NCBI GenBank assembly: GCA_949358305.1
Contig: OX442314.1
Coordinates: 32,855,608-32,919,607 of the forward strand
Reading direction: 5' to 3'
Source: Strigamia acuminata
Lineage: Eukaryota; Arthropoda; Chilopoda; Geophilomorpha; Linotaeniidae
Length of the DNA: 64,000 nt
The position numbers and the translations under genes are program-made. Positions 10,501 to 21,500 of this stretch are shown here, in pieces; position 1 is the first letter of the stretch; the number at the start of each line of letters is the position of its first letter. The notes beneath the pieces are model-generated. The model did no database searches. It was given only the letters and a program-made list of their open reading frames with translations, and was not told where the DNA came from.

Positions 10501-12944
10501 TTTGCAGATGATAAACTGCCTTTGACATGGATATTTCAGCAGGAAAATGATTCTAAACATAAAGTCAAGTCAATTCCTCAGTTTTCCAAACCCATCACAT
10601 TTAGGTTTTGACTTGACCTCCACAATCAAATACAAAATTTTGGTTATCCAACAAAATATTGTAAAGTATTGTTCAAATAATCAATAATGATTTTCTGAAG
10701 AAATCGCTTTTTTTCGTGATTTTTTGAATGTGGTGCTAAGCTTTTTCTGCCGGTCCAACTCACTTGCGGCAATTAGCGTGGTGGCCTAATACACTTGTGC
10801 CAAGTAGCGCAAATTCAAACGGTTATAACTTTTGGCCCATTTAGTTAAAATTTCATTTTTTTTAAAAATAAAGCCCAATGTTTGTTCTATAAGTTGCATT
10901 TATTTATTTTGATTAAAAACATTTTTTACGGTTTGAATTTTATGATTTTATTTTTTGAAAATAAAAAATACAAGCGGCCCAATACACATGGGTGTGGGTT
11001 GTAATCACAGCATACTTCCGTCACCCACACAACGAGAATAAAGAATGACTCAAGAGGCTGCATTCAATGGTTAATGGCTGTTATTATAAGTTGTCTAAGG
11101 GTCAGTGTTCCCAGGCCTTTCCAATGGTTGTGTTCATTGATGCGACCTGCTCTCCACCGGCCTCCATGAGCGATTGCATGGGCCGTATGGGTAAACACGG
11201 CAGAATAATTAAAGCCAACTGACCAGGTCATACATGGGGATCCCTCCCTGTGTGTGACGGGCCGGTTGCTGGTGTGGCGTGTCTTCACGACACCGCAAGC
11301 ACATGGGTAGAAGGGAGACCGACCCCTAGACAAACAGATTGATAAAAGCCAATCACCCAACAATCTGGAGTCCCTATATTTATTTACATGAGCATGCGTC
11401 CTACCCCATGGTAACTCGTTCCCAAGTTGCCATGGATAAGATCATGCCGTCACACCGTTAGACCATAGGCATTGACCAAAATGGATAGGGGTTGTATTGT
11501 CCACCCATAGTGAAAATTGGTCTTCCTCTGTGGAAGACCCATCCACAACTGGTTTGTATGCTAGTTAGATTTACACTGGACCTTTCGTGACACACTTACA
11601 CCATTCAGCTTTACCTCCTCCCTATTAGTTGTCCCCATAAATCTGCCATGCAATATTATTTGTAATTACTATTTCAATTGTAGTAGCATGCTTTACCTTC
11701 GCTACAGTAAAATTTTGTTTTTTTAGAATCACTGGTGTTTGAGAAATCTTTTCAAATTGACATTTTTGTTGCTCCGCACAATTTATCCCTAAGTTGGTTG
11801 TTTGGAAAATGTTCCCTTTAGATTGATGTTTCAATAACTGCAAGCTAAAATTCTGTAATATCAGATTTAAAAAACATGTACAATATAAATAAACTTCCTT
11901 ATTTTAGATTATATAGTTAATATATTTTAAAAATCAAATATATTGAATGTTAATCTTTGTAGACAAAAATTGGACCAATCTTTAATCTGTAACAGTGGTT
12001 TTCATTTTGGTGTCATCAATTAATGACCCTGTATCGTTTTGAACGAGCAGATTTGGACACACCTTGTACTTTTAGATGTGTTGAAATAAACGTTGTTAAT
12101 CAAGAACAAAATGGACATTCTGCAAACATACAGTTAATAATACTTAAACTATTGACTCATACATTACTGTGTTCAGCATATGTGAATAAGTAAACTGTAT
12201 TCTTTCTCCATATGATAAGATCCTGTAATAAGGGCAAGTCTAAGTCATGCTTTGGATTTGGAGTTCCACGTGTTTCCTTGATGACAAATATCAACACTTT
12301 GTTTTCAATTGATAAGAAAGCATACTGGGCAAGCTGAAATAATGATTTATTTTAAAATGTAAAACAAGTGTGTACTGTTAGAATTAGAACTAGAAAAAAG
12401 TGCTGTCAAGACCAACAAGCATTCGTGGCAACTATAAATAGAACGGTGTTTAGATCTTTACCTGCTCAAAACTTTCTACCCAAATGAAAATGAGCTGAAA
12501 AAGAGTATAATCGAAATCTAATGACGCATTGCTGAATCGTTGCGCTGACATTTGAATTTTTCCAATCCAATTGAAACGGATTAATTTCGTCAAACAGTTT
12601 GAAACTAGAATAGGAACAGAAGATAAATAAATACATAAACCTAAATAAAATTTGGAATTTTTACTACCATAATCATCCTGGTAATAAATGATGTGTATTC
12701 TTCTCGTGTTTGTGATTTGTACAATTTTAGATAAATGAAAATCGAGTTCATCATAGTCAGCAAAGTGTAAGTTAGCTAAAGAAGTGTTTTCCCGTGCTAA
12801 AATTAAAGGTAAATTTACACGTACGTAAATTTCCAGTAAAATTCCTGATCATTTTTCAATTTATATAATTCTTAAAAGATTACTGTTTGAAATGCCGATA
12901 AATCCAGAAAAGAAGCAAACGAAACAAACTCTTAGAACGTTCAT
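7592..12944 (-). CDS. Ionotropic receptor-like (IR/iGluR family) gene A, 11 exons, intact
   Basis: Exons in gene order: 12944-12884, 12796-12668, 12604-12462, 12333-12163, 11852-11697, 9655-9573, 9505-9445, 8884-8626, 8560-8373, 8176-7926, 7850-7592. All junctions are GT-AG with consistent phases, giving 586 codons and no stop. Exon 1 is a signal peptide (MNVLRVCFVCFFSGF). Exons 2-5 form the N-terminal region. Exons 6-8 carry ligand lobe S1 and M1 (FFKPFSMVVWLCILATYFL). Exon 9 carries M3 (SSYCAVLYTSLTVP), exon 10 lobe S2, and exon 11 the last membrane helix (TAFLILIGGAFCSVIIFLVE). The family forms ligand-gated cation channels, often chemosensory, in the plasma membrane. No pore helix is visible between M1 and M3. 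The splice model is mine, from sequence and from agreement with copies B and C. Confidence 0.82.
10012..10141. mobile_element. 130-bp hAT-type non-autonomous element
   Basis: Terminal inverted repeats CAGGGGCGGATCTA and TAGATGCGCCCCCG (12 of 14 match) are flanked by perfect 8-bp target duplications, GCTGCAGC, at 10004-10011 and 10142-10149. CAGGG termini with an 8-bp duplication are typical of hAT. It lies in intron 5 of receptor A and codes for nothing. Confidence 0.8.
11052..11440 (-). repeat. Receptor intron-5 repeat block, copy in receptor A
   Basis: Noncoding block shared with intron 5 of receptor C (33893-34240) and with 6303-6590; receptor B keeps only a short remnant near 22120-22250. 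In A, intron 5 has grown to about 2 kb with sequence at roughly 9960-11050 that the other copies lack. Its 5' side resembles 9755-9960, which is also receptor-intron sequence. Confidence 0.6.
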
Positions 12945-13721
12945 TCTCCAAGTTGTCCACGTCTGGTCGTTAATCACAACATGCACGATACAAAACACAC
13001 GACCACACTATGTTAATTATTCTTTTGCTGGAGATTTGCTTTGGCAACTGTTGCCCAGTTAACTCGATTTAAATTAATAAGTTATAAATTAATTGGCATG
13101 CGGTGTCTTCGATCTACATCAAGAAACATGTCGTGACTGTCCAAGGTCTTGACCAGAGGCCTGGAGGCGAGCCTGAGGGCGGGTCCAATAACAAAATTTT
13201 CTTCTTTTGACGTTTTCTGTGTGCTGGAAAAGGAAAACAACACAGCTTCAACGATTTTCTTTGTAGCACAAATGACCTAGACTAATGACATTGAAACGTA
13301 TAAGGCTTTTTACTTACTGTTGAGTATTTATAATATTGTGTAATATAGTACCGTAGTATTTTTGTTAATATATATTATGTTATGAGTGTATGTGGCGCCA
13401 TCTGGTGTCTTTTAAGGTTTTCCTTATTTTCACTCGCATGTTGTTGCGTCATTCATGTTGCAGAACAAATTCATTAAATAACGTCGTTGGTACGTGCTAC
13501 CCGCCATTACCATTTGGCAAGCGCAAACAACGTCAGTAAATGCAGAAAAATTAAATAGCAACGTTATGCTAACGTGTCGACTACCCACCCGCTACGTTTG
13601 ACTTGCGTACCCGAAATCAAAGTATATAAACCAATGAGCTGTTAACTTTAACTCATATTCTGACTATCAGTCAACAAACACCACACTCGATAACTAAATA
13701 ACACATTAAGCAGCAATAGCA
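12945..13721. promoter_or_regulatory. Divergent spacer between receptor A and kinase K2
   Basis: About 780 bp separate the receptor start codon (minus strand) from the kinase start codon (plus strand). The stretch 13113-13190 contains AACATGTCGTGACTGTCC, a version of a block that recurs next to receptor or kinase remnants at 6738-6815, 16319-16396, 29690-29760 and 35966-36040. That it drives both genes is inferred from position and conservation. Confidence 0.45.
13623..13630 (+). promoter_or_regulatory. TATA box of kinase K2
   Basis: TATATAAA lies about 99 bp before the kinase ATG. An arthropod-type initiator TCAGTC starts at 13667. The spacing to this TCAGT (about 44 bp) is longer than the usual 30, so the exact start site is unsure. 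Confidence 0.5.
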
Positions 13722-14705
13722 ATGGAAGACTTCGGAATTGGTGGTTACCTTCTGGTGAAAATCGGCGACTTATTTCATGCCAGGTACACCGTCATTCGAA
13801 AACTCGGTTCGGGATCATATTCCACCGGGACACTCGCTCGAAAGCGTTGAAGATAGCCAGGTGCGGGTTCGGAATGACCGAACTCATCAATGAGGAAATT
13901 CGACTTCTCGAATGCGTTCAAAATTGTGACGATGAAGGAAAAACGAAAATCGTTCAATTGCTGGATAACTTTATCATTTCCGGCATTAATGGCGACCACA
14001 TTTGCATGGTTTTCGAGGTGTTGGGAGACAGTTTGTCGACGTTGATCGCTACGTCAGCACCCAGGGGCTTCCCAATAGCCATCGTAAAGAACATGATAAG
14101 ACAGGTGCTCGAAGGCTTGGACTTCCTGCACACGAAATGTAAGATGATCCACACGGACATAAAACCGGAGAATATTTGCGTGGGCGAAAACGACACGGGG
14201 AAGTTAGCGAGTGATGTAACAGTTAAGATCGCTGATCTTGGAAGTGCGTGTTACGTACACCACCACTTTGACGATCTCATCCAAACGTGTTGTTATCGGA
14301 GTCCCGAAGTGTTGCTGGGAGTCGGGTATGGGCCCAGTGCCGACATTTGGAGCGCCGCTTGCACGGCGTTCGATTTGGCGACTGGGTCGTATCTATTTGG
14401 GTCTCATGTCAACGAAAGTCTCGAGGAGGATGAGGGGCATTTGGTCCAAGTTGCTCGGAGATATCCCGCTCAAGATGGTTTTTAGGGCGAAGAATAGAAA
14501 GGATTTATTCACCGATGAGGGAAAACTAAAAAAGGACCCCAAAATGCAAAGTGACGGACTAGTACAGCTGTTGACGAGGAAATTCAGATGGAATGTTGAT
14601 GAAGCGCAGCAATTTGCGGATTTTTTACTGCCAATGTTGGCGATTAATCCGAACGACCGCTCCTCGGCAAAGAAGTCACTCGGCCATCAGTGGCTACAAT
14701 TTTAA
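13722..14705 (+). pseudogene. SRPK-like serine/arginine-protein kinase, two frame lesions (copy K2)
   Basis: This is the fullest kinase copy and has no introns. It opens with the SRPK-style KIGDLFHARYTVIRKLG stretch. The frame is lost at about 13826-13838: the first frame stops at TGA 13838-13840 and a second frame carries the catalytic lysine (KALKIA). Then come HICMVFEVLG, the HTDIKPEN catalytic loop, DLG in place of DFG as in true SRPKs, and SPEVLLG. A second lesion near 14445-14455 is a short deletion (about 8 bp) relative to the copy at 36201, shifting the last 90 codons, which end in GHQWLQF. SRPKs phosphorylate SR splicing factors. With two frame breaks this copy should not make a kinase unless they are sequencing errors. 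Confidence 0.88.
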
Positions 14706-16079
14706 TATAACGATTTTTTAAAATAAAGTCTAAATAATGTTTTAAATCACTTTTGATGTAATATCTTAAAAATGCTCAATGCCCACGAAAACGTAAAAAG
14801 ATGTGTTCATATTGTATAATTGTATAACTTGATCAACAATTTTCTCTTTTAATTTTGTGTTATCTAAAATGTAAAATTACTTCAATTATTTTTTAAATTA
14901 ATCAATCACCACACAGGTGACTGCGAGATGCATGCCATTGCGAAGGAATTACTTAACTTAAAATAATTTGAAATAACAAACCAAAACCAATCCAATTAAT
15001 GGCTCTAAATTAAGAAAACAGCTACTCCGTTATCGCGGGCTATTTTCACCTAAATTAAGTGGAAGTAACCCACGAGTATTTTTCAAGTCAGTACTTAAGT
15101 TGAAATAACCACGGCACTGTTAAAAAAAACGGTTTTACACGAACATCACAGAATACGAAAATTCTACGATGTTCCGTGTCAATTTTGTACTTACGCGAGC
15201 AATCAGCTTCAGCAGACGTTCAAGCTGGAGCATTTTAACTCGTCGTATAAACCAGAGACACGAAGTGTACGATATGCAGCGAAGGTCTATCGAAATAATA
15301 ACTCATATTACTATTTAACAAAATGTTCGATTCATTTTAAGCTGCTTGATACAATATTTACAGTTTTCGCCAGTTGTTCTCGCCGATGTCGTCGCCGCCA
15401 TGCTTTTATGCAGCCCACTGTTGCCATCTGGCGAAGAAATTGTTAAACTCTAATAAAAACGCTCCAAAATCGGATATTTTGTAGTTAATTTCTTGATATC
15501 TGCAGAATAAATAAAACAATTCTAAACACTCCCTTTTTTTTACGGTTCTTTTGGTTTAAATAAACCCGGATAAACACTAGCTTTTTGTACACACAAATTT
15601 TTGATAATAACGGTAAACATGTTTCGGTTTTGCTTTTAAAATATAAATTTTACCATCCAGAACTTTTCTTCACTCAGTGTCCTGAAAAAATAAATAAATA
15701 AATAAATAAATAAATTCTTCAAAGAAACCATCCACACAGTCACAGTATAGTGTGCACACAGTGTTGGAAACCGTGCTGCCATCTAGTGACTAACAACCAA
15801 ACAAATTAAAAATTTCCTACCAAGTGCTGCAGCAAAGGTTTTTCAAGCAATAAATTCATATTTCCTACCAAAACAAGTTTTAAAATCTATTAATTGCTAA
15901 AGCATTAAGAGACGTCAAATGTTTAATCTATTCTCATTTTTGAATAATAAATTCACAAACATTCGATTTAAAGAATGAAATGAAATGATTCTATAACACA
16001 AATAAATTAATCACGTGCAAGTACAGTTGCAAATATTGGTATAGAAGCAACAATTCTCAATGTAATAATGATTTTGGAC
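14706..16079 (+). repeat. Kinase 3'-flank repeat, second copy
   Basis: Collinear with 3445-5139, with no gene inside. It contains an (AAAT)n run at about 15686-15715, which is the unoccupied target of the 300-bp element found at 4441-4740 in the first copy. The paralogues are very similar but differ by scattered substitutions and small indels. Confidence 0.85.
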
Positions 16080-16240
16080 ACTAGTTTGTTTCAGCTTTCG
16101 CTGCAAGAAGATTGAAACTAGGTGGAAAACCAAAGCTACATAAGAAATATAATTCCAGAGCAAAAGATTCCTCCACTCAAAATTAGAAATGCTGTAATTG
16201 TGTGATAAATTGAGATGGGTTTGTACGCATAGTTTTTTAT
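16080..16240 (-). pseudogene. IR-like receptor fragment, exon 11 only
   Basis: This matches the last receptor exon (membrane helix ITAFLIL on the minus strand) and its counterpart at 5140-5280. It breaks off at 16240, where it is fused to the TATTTGGGGGCGAATTATTT block also found at 6668-6687. It is a relic of another receptor copy. Confidence 0.7.
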
Positions 16241-16245
16241 CCAGT

Positions 16246-16714
16246 CTATTTGGGGGCGAATTATTTATGGCCATTCTTTTACATTGCAGAAACACTTACC
16301 GTGTTAACACGGTGTTAACATCCGACAAACATGTCGTGGCCGTCCCAGGCCCGGAGCAGCTAACAGAACTTGAGGGGGCGGAATTTCCTCAGCTTAAAAC
16401 GTACGTATTGAAATTTTCTTTTTTTTTAAAAAAATGGACACAGCGAGAGGTGAGTTTGGTGTATGTTTTCTTTTGGTTCATTTTCAACGAGATTCGTCCC
16501 AGTGGCCAGACACCGTGGGCTCACTGGAAAAAATAAGGCTATAAAAGTTGTAAATATTTCTTGTGAAATATTTTACATTACATACTTTATTAATAATCTT
16601 TTTTAATTATTTTAAAACTAAATTTAAAATTATTTATTTTTAAATGTGGTTATGAACAGACATTACACATTGGTATGGCAAATATGCATGTAATTACAGA
16701 TAAGAAGTTAAAAA
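16246..16714. repeat. Conserved receptor-upstream block, truncated context
   Basis: The stretch 16246-16396 repeats 6665-6815, including GACAAACATGTCGTG and GAGGGGGCGGAATTTCCTC. The remainder, to 16714, is AT-rich and precedes a truncated BTB-family ORF. I see no promoter I would defend. Confidence 0.5.
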
Positions 16715-17788
16715 ATGCAGAAATGCAATAATTCTGGCGACTTTATTGTGTTCAACTTAAATTGGATTGTCAAGTCACCCGGGTTGGAATGCAAGACTGC
16801 AGGTCTCCTGAATTACATCTCTCAGTGCCGTATAGACAAATTGTCGGACTATTCGCTTCGACAACTGTTCTCATCCGATGTTGTTGCTAAATCAGCAGAA
16901 ATTTACGGCGCAGTCAGCAAAGCAGCTGCGTTGAGGTGGTTAGCTACGATATCGAAGCAAATTGCACTAAGTGTCTTTGAAGTTACAATTGGAAGCAGCA
17001 TCCATAAATATTCTTATTTAAACCACGAAGAGTGGGAATATGCGGGCGATTGGCTTCACAGCAGCGCAGCGACGCATTTGTATCCGACGGTTTCAGCAGA
17101 AGAAAATATTACTTACTTCAACCAAATGCCAAATAGCTCTGTATTTCAAGCAATTGATCTGACCACGGGTGTCACTTGGGACCAACTCGAAGACGTTGCA
17201 ATGCCAATGGGTAATGACGATGGTAATATTAACATCGCATGTGAGACCCAAAATAGTTCGTTCGTCTATTTCAGACGAACAAATTCCACTTACTCGTGTT
17301 TCGATTTTGGCCTAAAACAATGGACTTTCATCGATTTTGATGATCGCATTTCGAATTGCAAATGTTTGCTTTTAGCGACTGACGATGGAAGGTATTATTT
17401 CGATGTGGACGAATTGTGTATAAAGGTTGTTAACTTGGACTTGGGGACTTGCGTAACAAAAGATAAATTACCAGGAAATTGGCAAAGAGTCAAGTGTAAA
17501 AGTCGTGTTGCAAATCGTTCTGAAAAATTGATTTTTGTTCAAACCATACCTAGTTGCTGTTTGTTAATTTACAGCATTGAAAACGAGTGTTGGAGTGTTG
17601 TTTCGTTGCCGAATATCGACGGTGAGGTAATCATGTATGTTTGTTACGATGACGACTGCCTGATATTCACTAAAACGGAAGTGGCGTACCATGTGTATTC
17701 TATAGACACGATGACGAAAGTTAATGAATACAAAATGCCAACAAATTTTGATGGGTGCATCCATTTTGATGTTAGTTTTGCCTTGTGA
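16715..17788 (+). CDS. BTB-BACK family protein lacking the BTB half
   Basis: An intact 357-codon ORF collinear with the C-terminal two thirds of the BTB-BACK genes at 40066, 57120 and 59981. It begins within the BACK domain (NSGDFIVFNLNWIVKSPG) and ends like the others (TNFDGCIHFDV). The whole BTB fold is missing, so the copy could not join BTB dimers or bind Cul3 in the usual way. The 3' flank (about 17800-17880) matches that of 57120, so this is a genomic duplicate rather than a retrocopy. The open frame suggests it is young or still used. The start is simply the first ATG, and it may be a pseudogene. Confidence 0.6.
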   Translation: MQKCNNSGDFIVFNLNWIVKSPGLECKTAGLLNYISQCRIDKLSDYSLRQLFSSDVVAKSAEIYGAVSKAAALRWLATISKQIALSVFEVTIGSSIHKYSYLNHEEWEYAGDWLHSSAATHLYPTVSAEENITYFNQMPNSSVFQAIDLTTGVTWDQLEDVAMPMGNDDGNINIACETQNSSFVYFRRTNSTYSCFDFGLKQWTFIDFDDRISNCKCLLLATDDGRYYFDVDELCIKVVNLDLGTCVTKDKLPGNWQRVKCKSRVANRSEKLIFVQTIPSCCLLIYSIENECWSVVSLPNIDGEVIMYVCYDDDCLIFTKTEVAYHVYSIDTMTKVNEYKMPTNFDGCIHFDVSFAL

Positions 17789-18582
17789 CGATGACGACCG
17801 ATAAATTTACAGAAAGACCCTTTTGTTTTTTAGTTCATGACATGCCCTTTTGCTTGTTCATACTGTCATGGTTTTAAATAAGCAAATGATATTATTTTGA
17901 CGTACAGTGACGACTAAATTTCTGCTGTTATTGCCAATTGTCCTAGGCAAAGCAATCTCCCATTTACTATACCAATCCATCACTAAATTTCCTCATCGAG
18001 CATAAAGATAAAACTCGGTTCTGGCGTTTATTTGCAGTAATAGTTGTAGCATAAACCATAAATTATTGTATTAGTAAGCTAAATAAAAGGTCGTTTGTTT
18101 TATACCTGTGTACATACTGTACAACTTCAGTTTGGATACTTGTTGGCAATGTAAGAATAGAAGGTAATTGGATCTCATTGCGAGTTCGACCGCCACATGA
18201 AGTACGAGAGACGGGAGAGCGACACTTTTAATCTAGTATTCTTCTATTTTATAATTTCTAAAACACTAGCTGCATTCAAAAACTCTAAAACGCCTCTAAA
18301 ACTCGTTTCGTGTTTGTACGTGTGACGTCATTCCCGAGTTTTAGAGGCGTTTTAGAGTTTTTGAATGCAGCTACTGAATTTTTGGAACAAAGTGGAGTGA
18401 CTAATGCAAATTAATGCAGTTGACTTATGTGGATACAAGCCACAATCCTACAACGGTATTCTACCATGGTATTTATTATTTTATTTACATTTAGATAAAT
18501 TTAGGAAAATATTGATGCTTTACACATATTGCATTATACACCGCAGCTGCATAAACTTTAAACTTTAGGTGAGCTTCAGATT
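17789..18582. other. Intergenic between BTB-like ORF and receptor B
   Basis: No gene. The start is BTB-family 3' flank, followed by AT-rich sequence and a 107-bp palindromic element at 18267-18373. Confidence 0.4.
18267..18373. mobile_element. 107-bp foldback element with perfect 39-bp arms
   Basis: The arms 18267-18305 and 18335-18373 are exact reverse complements, beginning TAGCTGCATTCAAAAACTCT, around a 29-bp loop. TA at both outer ends could be the target duplication. The outer TGCATTCAAAAACT resembles the GGCGCATTCGAAAAGT terminus of the element at 28557-29252, suggesting one family. No coding capacity. Confidence 0.75.
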
Positions 18583-21500
18583 TTATACTGGTGGAATGTG
18601 CACACTGCCAGATTGAAACTTGGTCGAAAAAGCAAATTCAATGAGAAATATAATTCCGGAGCAAAAAACTCCTCCAATGAGAATTAGAAATGCTGTAATT
18701 GTGTGATAAATAGAGACGGGTTTGCAATCATGATTCTTTGTCTCGCAAAATGTTGCTGTTTTGTACTTATCCTCAAGTCTGTTCATGATTCCTTTTTCTT
18801 TTAAGCTCAAAATGCTAAAATGTACAAGTACTTGCATATTGCAAGTTCAATTTTTAAAGTCTTGACAAATTTACACCCACAATACTCACTTCTGATTAAA
18901 AAAATCCACATATTTTGATTTTTTATCAAACATGTAATAACCCGAAACAGCAATCGGGATTTTTATAAAACTTAACCTACAGTTTCGTCCGTACTTCTGT
19001 TTCAAGTAATTATACAAATGGATGACGGCATTGTTGTTCATTGAAAGCAGTTTTGGTGCTTCTTCAAAGGAAATGTTTCCTTCTCCGCTACTTTTTACCA
19101 TACGATGCCAAATTTCCCGTGTAAGATTTGTTTGAGCCATCTATCATAGAAAAATAAGATCATAATTTACTACGAAGTATTTATTACCAACAACAAATCC
19201 CAGATTTATACACTTTCATTTGTTGGTCTGTCTGAATATATTAAACTATTTGACTGGAGAATACACTAGTTCTCATTAGTTAGCAGGTAATTACTGCTTG
19301 TAAAAACTAGTGAGTTTTTAAAAAGGGATGACTGTATCGTAGCGGAGCAAACCGCAAAGAGGGAGCTTTATCAATCTCACAATCACGACAGTTGGGAAAC
19401 TTTATTGTTCCGATTAACGACGGATTGTTAGCGCTATTCCTACTAGAATCTCTATGCTGATGATCACAGCAATCGAAAATGGTGAAACCAGGATCACGGC
19501 GGACTGTGAAGAAGCGAACCCGTCGTAACTGATTTCCTTTTTGTGGTGTATTAAAACCACAAGGAATTTATGCAGGCTTTATTGCATTGAAGTGCAGCCG
19601 GTCCCAGGTCCAAGCGGCTTGGCAAGGACCGAGGTGCAGAAGACCCCTCGAGTGGTCCCAAGGACAATGCGGGACAGGACTGCACCGGTCCGAAGGATGC
19701 TTGCGCCGCCCCCATTTGATGTGACACCACGCACGAGGGCTCAGTTTGACTTGTTCCATCAAAGGAGATTGCAACAAGCAGCCAATGAAGTCACTGCCCC
19801 TCCAGCGGTGCAACCGACAGATGAACGGACGCGACCTGACACGAGATTCACCGATTCGGAGGAAGAGTATGATGACGAAGAAATTCAGGATCCGAAAGAC
19901 CCGGATTATCAACCATCGCGTCGGAGTTTAGACTACATAGATAGAAACCTTGGAAATCGGGCGGATAACATAGTGTTGCGTTCGCATTCGGCTGGAGGAC
20001 CGCGCTAGCAAGTCAAACCCAAGTCGTTTAAGCTTAAGTTTAAGTTTTAAGCTTCTTTCGGATTTTAAAATTGCGAGTTAATGTATATCAGAAATTTCGA
20101 TGTAGACCAGACCTAACTAGGGGTTTTTTGCAGCTGAAAGCTGCACGTGCTAATTTGAAAGGAATGTGCGATCTCTCTCGGTTCGGATCAAGAGAGAGAA
20201 GGAGCATTGTGGTGTATTAACACCACAAGGAATTTATGCAGGCTTTATTGCATTGAAATAGCACATTGTGTTGCCAACAATACAATGTACAAAGCAGCAT
20301 GTAGCTTCCATCTTTTTTCCCTCTAGTGACAGTTGGTCAGGTCACTGACAAATAAATCTACTCTGTTTAAAAGAGTGGAGGAGAAAAGTTTAGGCACAAC
20401 ACCTGGTCTCCCGTTTATTTCCCATCTCCAGGGCCAAGATGGAAAACTTTTGGTGCAATCTTCCGCGGTAAAAATGGAAAACGTTTTAAAGGGAAGTGCA
20501 ACAAGCGTGGCAAGACTGTTGGTACAAAAACGACAAGCATGGTTCGAAAGAGACGAAAAACCCATTACCTTAATGAGCTTGTAAGAAAAACGGTTTCCAA
20601 TAGAGTACAAGTTGACTTTGTCTGCCAACAATAAGTCTTGAATACTGTTGTATTGCAGTCGCGATGTTGTCACAGTGAGTGACGCATACAGGACCACACT
20701 GTAGCTTGTCATGATTAGCAGACGAAACAAGTTTTCCGTTCCAGTAATTGCATTAACTACGATGCATGGTAAACATGACTCGTAAATTGATTAGTAATCT
20801 TATTGAGGTGTATTTACCTGAAGTTGAGGGTTTGTTTTTACGGCATTTGGCGATAGAAGCAACAGATAGCGCGATGATCAAATAAGTAGCTAAAATACAC
20901 AACCAAACAACCATGGAGAATGGTTTGAAAAATGTCATCCATAAGTATTCTTCGATCATGTTTTGATCTTGCCGCATTACGAATGCAAATGAGTCTCTAT
21001 TGCTGGGAAAATTTACGAAGTCGAAATCCAAAACACGTGATGCAGAGATTCCACATAGCCCTTTGTATAAGTCATATTTCTTATAATAGAATAGACAAAT
21101 TGAATGGTAAACACTTTTTTAAAATGTTGTTTGACATAGTAAAGTATTCAATTTTTTTTGGGATTAAACTTGATTATGGTAGTTAAAATTTCTCAAGAAA
21201 ATAAAATCTACAATAGACCATTATAAATTTAAACAGAAATTGATTCGTTATTTAGGTTTGAATCTGTCAAGCCAGTTTTTGTTTAAATTGTTTTTTTTCT
21301 CTTTTATTCATAATTGTGAGAAAAAAGATTTTTTGTCAAAAATTTCAGAGAGGTCTAAGATTATTGAAACTGACTGAATGTACTTCAAGCTGTACTAGTA
21401 TAGTCTTAAGTCTTTAAGTAAAAGTATCCTATGCAAACTGAATAATATCACAAACTTACTTTCTTTTTCAGATTTGGCAATATATTATTGTCAAACGCAA

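Noticed and set aside
19450-19490. CTGATGA followed by GAAA, resembling a hammerhead ribozyme core
   Set aside because: The segment between the two boxes does not form stem II in the correct register, and no flanking stems I or III are evident.
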